Shown: in pieces, positions 34,508-38,952 of the stretch
How the letters are laid out: each line of letters opens with the position of its first letter
Numbering within the stretch: position 1 is the stretch's first letter
Assembly (NCBI GenBank): GCA_026706665.1
Contig: JAPOYI010000204.1
Location: 1 to 38,952 of the forward strand
Length of the DNA: 38,952 nucleotides
DNA from: Gammaproteobacteria bacterium
GTDB lineage: Bacteria > Pseudomonadota > Gammaproteobacteria > Pseudomonadales > Azotimanducaceae
Reading direction: 5' to 3'
Made by a program: the position numbers and the translations under genes
Notes under the pieces: generated by a model
The model's database searches: none
Told to the model about the DNA's origin: nothing
The model's input: the letters and a program-made list of their open reading frames with translations, nothing else

Positions 34508-35217
34508 ATGATTCCCCGCCTCCCCGGTGCCGCAGGCGCGTTGGCGGCATCCGTCGCGATCGCCAGCGTAACCTCGGCCACGCTGCACGGCACGTCCGCA
34601 CGGCCACGGGCGAGCCAGTCGCAGGGGCCCGGTCGAGATCGCGCATACGCCCTCACGCACGGCTCGGGCGACCGTCACGGCATGCAGCAAGACGACTTCG
34701 GCCTCGGCACGAGCACCTACGCGACCAGTCGCTCGCCGATCAACCTCGACGCCGTCGAGTCCGCTTCGCTGGTCGCGTCCGGCTACGCCGTGAGCGCCTC
34801 GGGGTTCACGGGGGGCCTGGTCAACATCACAACAAGACCGGGCACCAACGAATGGGAGCGCAGCCGGGAGACGGGAACGTAGTCGCGGCCGAGCGCCTGA
34901 CCTCCGCGTGGATCGACGTGCCGGTGGACCTTGCCGCCTACACCGTCCGCCTCTTCTCCGACTGGAGCGCTCGCGCATCGACCACCCTTCGCGCCAATCT
35001 CAAGGCCTTCACGCGCGGCCAGAATTGCCGTGCCCGGGGCGTCGGCGCACCGGAGTTCGACAACCTCGACGCGGCGGGCGTTGCCGGCACTCCGCTTGAT
35101 GGACTGATCACGGGCAACGTGAACCTCATCGCCGGCTGCGACCGGTTCCGCCACGCTAACGTCTACGACGACCTGCCGGCAACCGAGCGATTGCGTCTAC
35201 CGGTTCAACAGTTTCCG
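34508..35217 (+). pseudogene. Decayed Oar-like TonB-dependent receptor
   Basis: Two fragments in different frames keep blocks of Oar-like (carboxypeptidase-regulatory) TonB receptors. The first, in the frame ending at 34882, has DDFGLGTSTYATSRSPINLD and ASGFTGGLVNITTRPGTNEW, the plug region. The second, from about 34858 in the next frame, has YTVRLFSDW, STTLRANLKAFTRGQNC and IAGCDRFRHANVYDD, part of the barrel. The sequence between plug and barrel is deleted and the rest of the barrel is missing. An N-terminal hydrophobic stretch follows ATG 34508. The gene cannot make a receptor. It is next to the zinc operon, so a lost outer-membrane metal uptake role is possible but unproven. Confidence 0.7.
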
Positions 35218-35251
35218 GGACGCGGCGCCGGCGTTTCCGTCGGGGTCGCGG

Positions 35252-36013
35252 TCAGGCTGCATCCCGGTCCGGCAACGGGCGGCGCAACCCCTCGAATTCT
35301 GCGGGCTCCCACTCGCGTAGCGCGACAAGCAGGCAGCTCCCCTTGGTTCGGTCCTCCTCGGCAGGCCGGATCTCGTCCCCGCGGGTCAACGCATCGAACG
35401 ATTCCATGAGGTCCACGAGCTTCGCCCGCAACGCGGCAGCGGATTCCTCCGACAGCATGCCCCAGGCAAACCGATGCAAGTCCCTTTTCGGTTCGAACGC
35501 GCCCGACAGGAACGAATTCTGCACATGCTCGACGAAATAGCGGTGAATCGGTCCATTGGGCAACCAGGCGAACCTGCGGGCGACGCGCGGCCTGATCCGG
35601 TTTCCGGGCAGCAACTCGATCAGGCCCATGCGGTCGAGGCGGGCGAGATACTGAATTAGCTGCAGTTCGGAGATCCGGTACCGCTCGACGATGCGTTCGA
35701 ACGGCCAGCGGTTCAGAGCACAGGTGGCGACGAGCAGCAGAACCGGGTTGGCGACCAACTCGCGTTCCAGGTCCCTGTTGAGCGAGGTGACCCGCAACCG
35801 TTGCGCCTCCGCCCGGCGCGTCAGTTCGAGCAGGTCGATGTCGGCCATGTCGCACACCGCCTCAAGGCGCTGCAGGGTGAAGCCGCCCGTCGAAAACAAC
35901 CGTTTGACGCTGCTAAGCGACAGGCCGAGGTGGTCGGCGACCTGCTTGTAGGAAACCCCGCGATGCCTGAGCGCCTGCTTGAGTGCCTGGACAATGCGAG
36001 TCGATTGCACCAT
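35252..36013 (-). CDS. HTH-type transcriptional regulator
   Basis: The 253-aa protein starts with ATG at 36013. Residues 8-62 form a Cro/C1-type HTH (VSYKQVADHLGLSLSSVKRLF, then RLEAVCDMADIDLLELTRRA). The remaining 190 residues have no recognised ligand domain. A middle part with RISELQLIQYLARLDRMGLI looks like a second winged-helix-type DNA-binding or dimerisation unit. Proteins with this HTH plus a helix-rich C-terminus are common orphan regulators in gammaproteobacteria. It is divergent from the sterol-desaturase operon 117 bp away and may control it. Confidence 0.82.
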   Translation of the reverse strand: MVQSTRIVQALKQALRHRGVSYKQVADHLGLSLSSVKRLFSTGGFTLQRLEAVCDMADIDLLELTRRAEAQRLRVTSLNRDLERELVANPVLLLVATCALNRWPFERIVERYRISELQLIQYLARLDRMGLIELLPGNRIRPRVARRFAWLPNGPIHRYFVEHVQNSFLSGAFEPKRDLHRFAWGMLSEESAAALRAKLVDLMESFDALTRGDEIRPAEEDRTKGSCLLVALREWEPAEFEGLRRPLPDRDAA

Positions 36014-36130
36014 CAGGTATCACTATTTGATTCCAAAGGAGGTCATATCCTGACACTTGACGACCAAAGGTTGCAAATAACGGTCCCTCGCCGATGATCC
36101 GTGCTGTTTCACACACGAGGAGCGCAACCG

Positions 36131-36847
36131 ATGATGATGATTTTGACCGTGTTGGCCGTGGCTCTCGCCATGATGGCCATCGAACTGGTCTTTCCTGCCT
36201 GGCGGCGAGCTCTCGACGGCCGCTGGGTGCTGCGGGCGGTCGCGTTCAACGCGTTGCAGGCGGCTACCGCCCTGGTCGGCGCGGTCACCTGGGATTCCTG
36301 GTTCGCCGGGTCGTCGCTGGTTGAGCGCGGCGCATTGACAGGGGCGCCCGGCATCGTGACCGGTTACGTGCTCGTCACCTTCGCGTACTACTGGTGGCAC
36401 CGGGCGCGGCACGAGGTCCCATTTTTCTGGCGCTTTCTGCACCGGGTGCATCACAGTCCGTCCCGGATCGAGATCCTGACCACCTTCTACAAGCATCCGG
36501 CGGAACTGATTCTCAACGGTCTCCTGACCAGCGCGCTGCTCTACTTCGTGCTCGGCCTCGAATCCGCGATCGTCACCGGCGTCGTGCTGCTGACCGGCCT
36601 GGCCGAACTCTTCTATCACTGGAACATCAGGACGCCCCGATGGACCGGCTGGTTCCTGCAGCGTCCCGAGATGCACCGCATCCATCACCAGCGCGGGTGG
36701 CACACCTGCAACTTCTCCGATCTCCCCGTCTGGGATGCGCTCTTCGGGACACTCGACAACCCCAGGGGCGACATCGAGCACTGCGGTTTTGTCGAAGAGG
36801 AAAAGATCGCCGCGCTGCTGCTTGGCCGCGGCGTGCGGGAGGTGTGA
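36131..36847 (+). CDS. Sterol desaturase / fatty acid hydroxylase family protein
   Basis: The protein is 238 aa from ATG 36131, with GAGGAG eight bases upstream. GTG 36101 is open but lacks a ribosome site. It is a membrane di-iron protein with the histidine clusters of the family: YYWWHRARHEVPFFW (HxxxH), HRVHHSP (HxxHH), HPAE and HRIHHQRGWH. Four to five membrane helices lie between them. It would hydroxylate or desaturate a lipid or sterol-like chain with O2 and an electron donor at the inner membrane. It is the first gene of a three-gene plus-strand operon. Confidence 0.9.
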   Translation: MMMILTVLAVALAMMAIELVFPAWRRALDGRWVLRAVAFNALQAATALVGAVTWDSWFAGSSLVERGALTGAPGIVTGYVLVTFAYYWWHRARHEVPFFWRFLHRVHHSPSRIEILTTFYKHPAELILNGLLTSALLYFVLGLESAIVTGVVLLTGLAELFYHWNIRTPRWTGWFLQRPEMHRIHHQRGWHTCNFSDLPVWDALFGTLDNPRGDIEHCGFVEEEKIAALLLGRGVREV

Positions 36848-36849
36848 CG

Positions 36850-37413
36850 ATGCGCATGAATGCCAAGCCGATCGCACGATTCCTCCCACCCGCGTTCCTG
36901 GTGAGATCGTGGCCGCAGGCGACGATGATCGTCTGCATCGGGTGCATGCAGATGGCGGGCGACATCTTCGACCTGCCCGTTGTCAAAGCCCTCGGCGCCG
37001 CATCCCACATGTCGCCGGCGCCGAAGGTGTTCACGACACAGAACGGGTTCGAGACTTTCTCCTCGTCCTTCGTGCTGCACGCCTGGGACGAGAAGCACGG
37101 CGTGACCGTCCTGCGGTTAACTCCTGAGGTCAACGCGCTCGTGCGCGGTCCCTACAATCGCCGCAATGCCTACGGCGCGGCGCTGTCGTACGGGCCCGTG
37201 CTGGCCCGCTCTCCGCGCACGGCGCCCATGTTCCGGTCAGTGCTGCAGTTCGGGTTGTGCAGCGAACAGGGCGTTGCCGCCGACCTCGGCCTGGCCGGCA
37301 GGCGCCACTACGCGGTGGAGGTCGCCCCTCACGACCGCAATCCGGCCCACGAATCACCCATCCGGTTCCAGGTCGACTGCGAAACCGAACCCGTCACGGA
37401 GGACACCCAATGA
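36850..37413 (+). CDS. Unknown protein in the sterol-desaturase operon
   Basis: The protein is 187 aa from ATG 36850, two bases after the hydroxylase stop, and its TGA overlaps the next start (ATGA). The N-terminus is weakly hydrophobic (about 12-45), which may be a membrane anchor or signal sequence. The rest has KVFTTQNGFETFSSSFVLHAW, TPEVNALVRGPYNRRNAYG and HYAVEVAPHDRNPA. I do not recognise a family. Tight coupling on both sides suggests it works with the hydroxylase and the HTTM-DCC protein. Confidence 0.75.
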   Translation: MRMNAKPIARFLPPAFLVRSWPQATMIVCIGCMQMAGDIFDLPVVKALGAASHMSPAPKVFTTQNGFETFSSSFVLHAWDEKHGVTVLRLTPEVNALVRGPYNRRNAYGAALSYGPVLARSPRTAPMFRSVLQFGLCSEQGVAADLGLAGRRHYAVEVAPHDRNPAHESPIRFQVDCETEPVTEDTQ

Positions 37414-38634
37414 CGCGCGCGATCACTCCCGTACCCGGCTACACCGGCGGACAGTACAGCCTGTTCCGCATCCTGTTCGGCGCCTACCTCGCCGTCCACT
37501 TCGGATACCTCAGCCTGTATGCCGCCGAACTCTTCTCTGTATCGGGGATGCTGGCCGAAGGCGGGCACAGTCCTCTCCTGGCGATCGCGCCAAGCCTGTT
37601 CCGGCTCAGCGACACGCCACTGACCGTGGTGCTGATCACGCTGTCCGGGTTCCTCGCCGCAGTCGCATTCGCCGCAGGGCGATTCGACAGGCTCAGCGCC
37701 GCCTGGATGCTGGTCGTGCTGATCAGCCTGTTCGCGCGCAACCCACTGATCGCCAACCCGGCGCTGCCATATGTCGGACTCATGCTGTTCGCCCACCTGT
37801 GCCTGCCGCCCGCGCCGTTCGGTTCCCTCGCCGCACGCGGCCGCGCGGATCCCGCCGGTGACTGGGCCATGCCGCGCCCGGTATTCGTCCTATTCCTACA
37901 GCGGCTACACGAAACTCCTGTCGCCCAACTGGGTATCGGGCGATGCGGTCGCCCTGGTGATGCAGAATCCCCTCGCCCGGGACTGGATTCTGCGCGACGT
38001 GCTGCTGGCCCTTCCCGAATGGGTCACCACGTTCATCACCGTGTTCATTCTCTACGTCGAACTGTTCTTCGCGCCCCTGTTCCTCTTCAGGAGCCTGCGG
38101 GTGTGGCTGTGGAGCGCGATGCTCATCGTGCAGTTCGGGTTCCTGTTCCTGTTGAGCTTTCCCGACCTGACCATCCCGATGCTGCTGTTCCACCTGCTGC
38201 TGTTCGACCCCCGCTGGCTCCCGCGCCGACCCCTGAACGGGGCGACCCTCCACTACGACGGCGAATGCGGCGTCTGCCACGCCGCCGTGCGATTCGCCCT
38301 CGCCGAAACCCCTCGCGCCGCCGCGGCCCTGGCGTTTCGGCCGATGCAACTCGATGTCGCCGATGTAGAGAACGCCGGCAGTTGGTGCCTCGTGGACGAG
38401 TCGGGCAAGCGGTTCAAAAAGACGTCCGCCGTGGTGCGGCTGCTGGAAGCCGGCGGCGGCGTGTGGCGCCTCTGCGCAACAGGTCTTCGAATGACTCCCG
38501 GATTTCTGCGCGATGGCGCGTACGATGTCCTTGCGCGAGTACGCCGGCATCTCGCGGCAAGGCCCTCTGGACTGTGTCCGGTGGTCAGCCAGGAACTCGC
38601 CAGGCGGTTTCGAATGGGTCGGGAAAGAGAATAG
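37410..38634 (+). pseudogene. HTTM-like / DCC thioredoxin-like protein with frameshift
   Basis: ATG 37410 overlaps the preceding stop and has GGAGG six bases upstream. The first frame reads through an HTTM-like membrane domain (YSLFRILFGAYLAVHFGY, then several helices) to about 37889. The coding then continues in the next frame from about 37891 with YSYSGYTKLLSPNWV, more helices, and a DCC-family domain with LHYDGECGVCHAAVRFALAE (CxxC thiol-disulfide motif) up to TAG 38634. The break is a single extra base (or two missing) at 37890. Neither half is likely to be made as an intact protein. It may be a real frameshift or an assembly error, since both sides are otherwise well conserved. HTTM proteins resemble vitamin K-dependent carboxylases, and the DCC part suggests redox chemistry at the membrane. 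Confidence 0.75.
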
Positions 38635-38698
38635 TCGTCGCTGGCAAACCCGCGTTCTCCGTTAGCTGGCCCGCGCTGGTCGAGGCGCCGTACTGGGT

Positions 38699-38818
38699 CC
38701 GTCGTGCGTACCTGAGAACCAGGCGCCCGTCTGGTCGGGAGGGGAGGCGTTTCGTCTGCACAGCCGCGTCGCGCACGAACTGGGCAAGCGGATCGTGGGC
38801 GGGGTCTATGAACGCAGC
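38699..38818 (+). pseudogene. Possible N-terminal fragment of a GntR-family regulator
   Basis: In the frame through 38744 the sequence reads FRLHSRVAHELGKRIVGGVYE, which matches the first helix region of GntR/FCD regulators. The winged helix that should follow is absent. It ends in a basic non-homologous stretch. No start codon is evident. The other reading frames over this region show no family features. This is either a broken gene remnant or a chance resemblance. Confidence 0.35.
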
Positions 38819-38952
38819 CAACGCAAGCAGTTGCGCCGGAAACGCGAAAGGGTGCAAGGCATTGTGTCCGGGCCGCAACTAGTGTTCCGTCAAGCCCAAA
38901 TATGCGAGTGTAGCTGCGAGGGATTTTTGGTTCCTGGCGAGGCGCGACGACG
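38819..38952. other. End of window without a recognised gene
   Basis: After the GntR-like fragment no coding pattern continues to the window edge. The flanking sequence may contain an insertion boundary, but none can be shown here. Confidence 0.4.

Noticed and set aside
34286-34978. Upstream extension of the DUF2796 reading frame
   Set aside because: The open frame beyond 34285 has no signal sequence or homology and crosses the decayed receptor on the other strand.
1-38952. CRISPR arrays, rRNA or intact tRNA genes, intact insertion sequences
   Set aside because: No repeated spacers, no rRNA-like or cloverleaf sequence, and no transposase reading frame were seen on either strand.

Overview
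The window is a high-GC bacterial chromosome segment. It carries a TonB-dependent receptor with a signal peptide, a periplasmic zinc-uptake operon, sigma70-like promoters, SSS symporters and a TPR-sulfotransferase. Together these suggest a proteobacterium, most likely an uncultured marine or host-associated gammaproteobacterium. That placement is inference from gene content only. No rRNA, tRNA or CRISPR array is visible.

Left part (1-7602): an accessory, defence-like block. It holds a 203-aa protein resembling modules found in HNH-endonuclease proteins, a decayed tyrosine integrase (682-939), a PD-(D/E)XK nuclease-like protein with a RecB-type QxxxY motif, and a 1758-aa protein. The large protein joins a DEDD exonuclease-like domain, a RecQ helicase and a complete UvrD/Rep helicase. 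It is the best candidate here for an undescribed genome-defence or DNA-processing system.

Middle part (7714-21296): a catabolic cluster bounded by two paralogous SSS symporters pointing outward. Between them lie a LacI regulator, a stand-alone MetE-like methyltransferase, three tandem copies of a small membrane/charged-helix protein, a PlsC-type acyltransferase, two two-domain SnoaL-like proteins flanking an HpsN-like (HisD-family) dehydrogenase, and a bicupin. A 15-bp element, GTACTKCSAATGYAA, occurs at 9413, 16129 (reverse), 19581 and 26035. These sites are upstream of symporter 1, the SnoaL/HpsN pair, the bicupin/symporter 2 pair and the TonB receptor. It links the cluster to the outer-membrane receptor as one probable regulon.

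Right-middle part (21423-31001): a TPR-sulfotransferase, the TonB receptor with a good promoter and terminator, then a three-gene minus-strand run (secreted small protein, sulfatase, exported alpha/beta hydrolase), and a divergent group II PLP decarboxylase. Sulfate-ester or sulfonate chemistry is a recurring theme, but the substrate cannot be read from the sequence.

Right part (31042-38952): a four-gene zinc-uptake operon of the ZrgA / PA4063-PA4066 type (His-rich DUF2796 protein, ABC ATPase, FtsX-like permease, DUF3299 protein) with a Zur-like dyad at its start. It is followed by a decayed Oar-like TonB receptor, an HTH regulator, and an operon of a sterol-desaturase-family hydroxylase, an unknown protein and an HTTM-DCC protein interrupted by a frameshift. 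A probable GntR fragment lies near the end.
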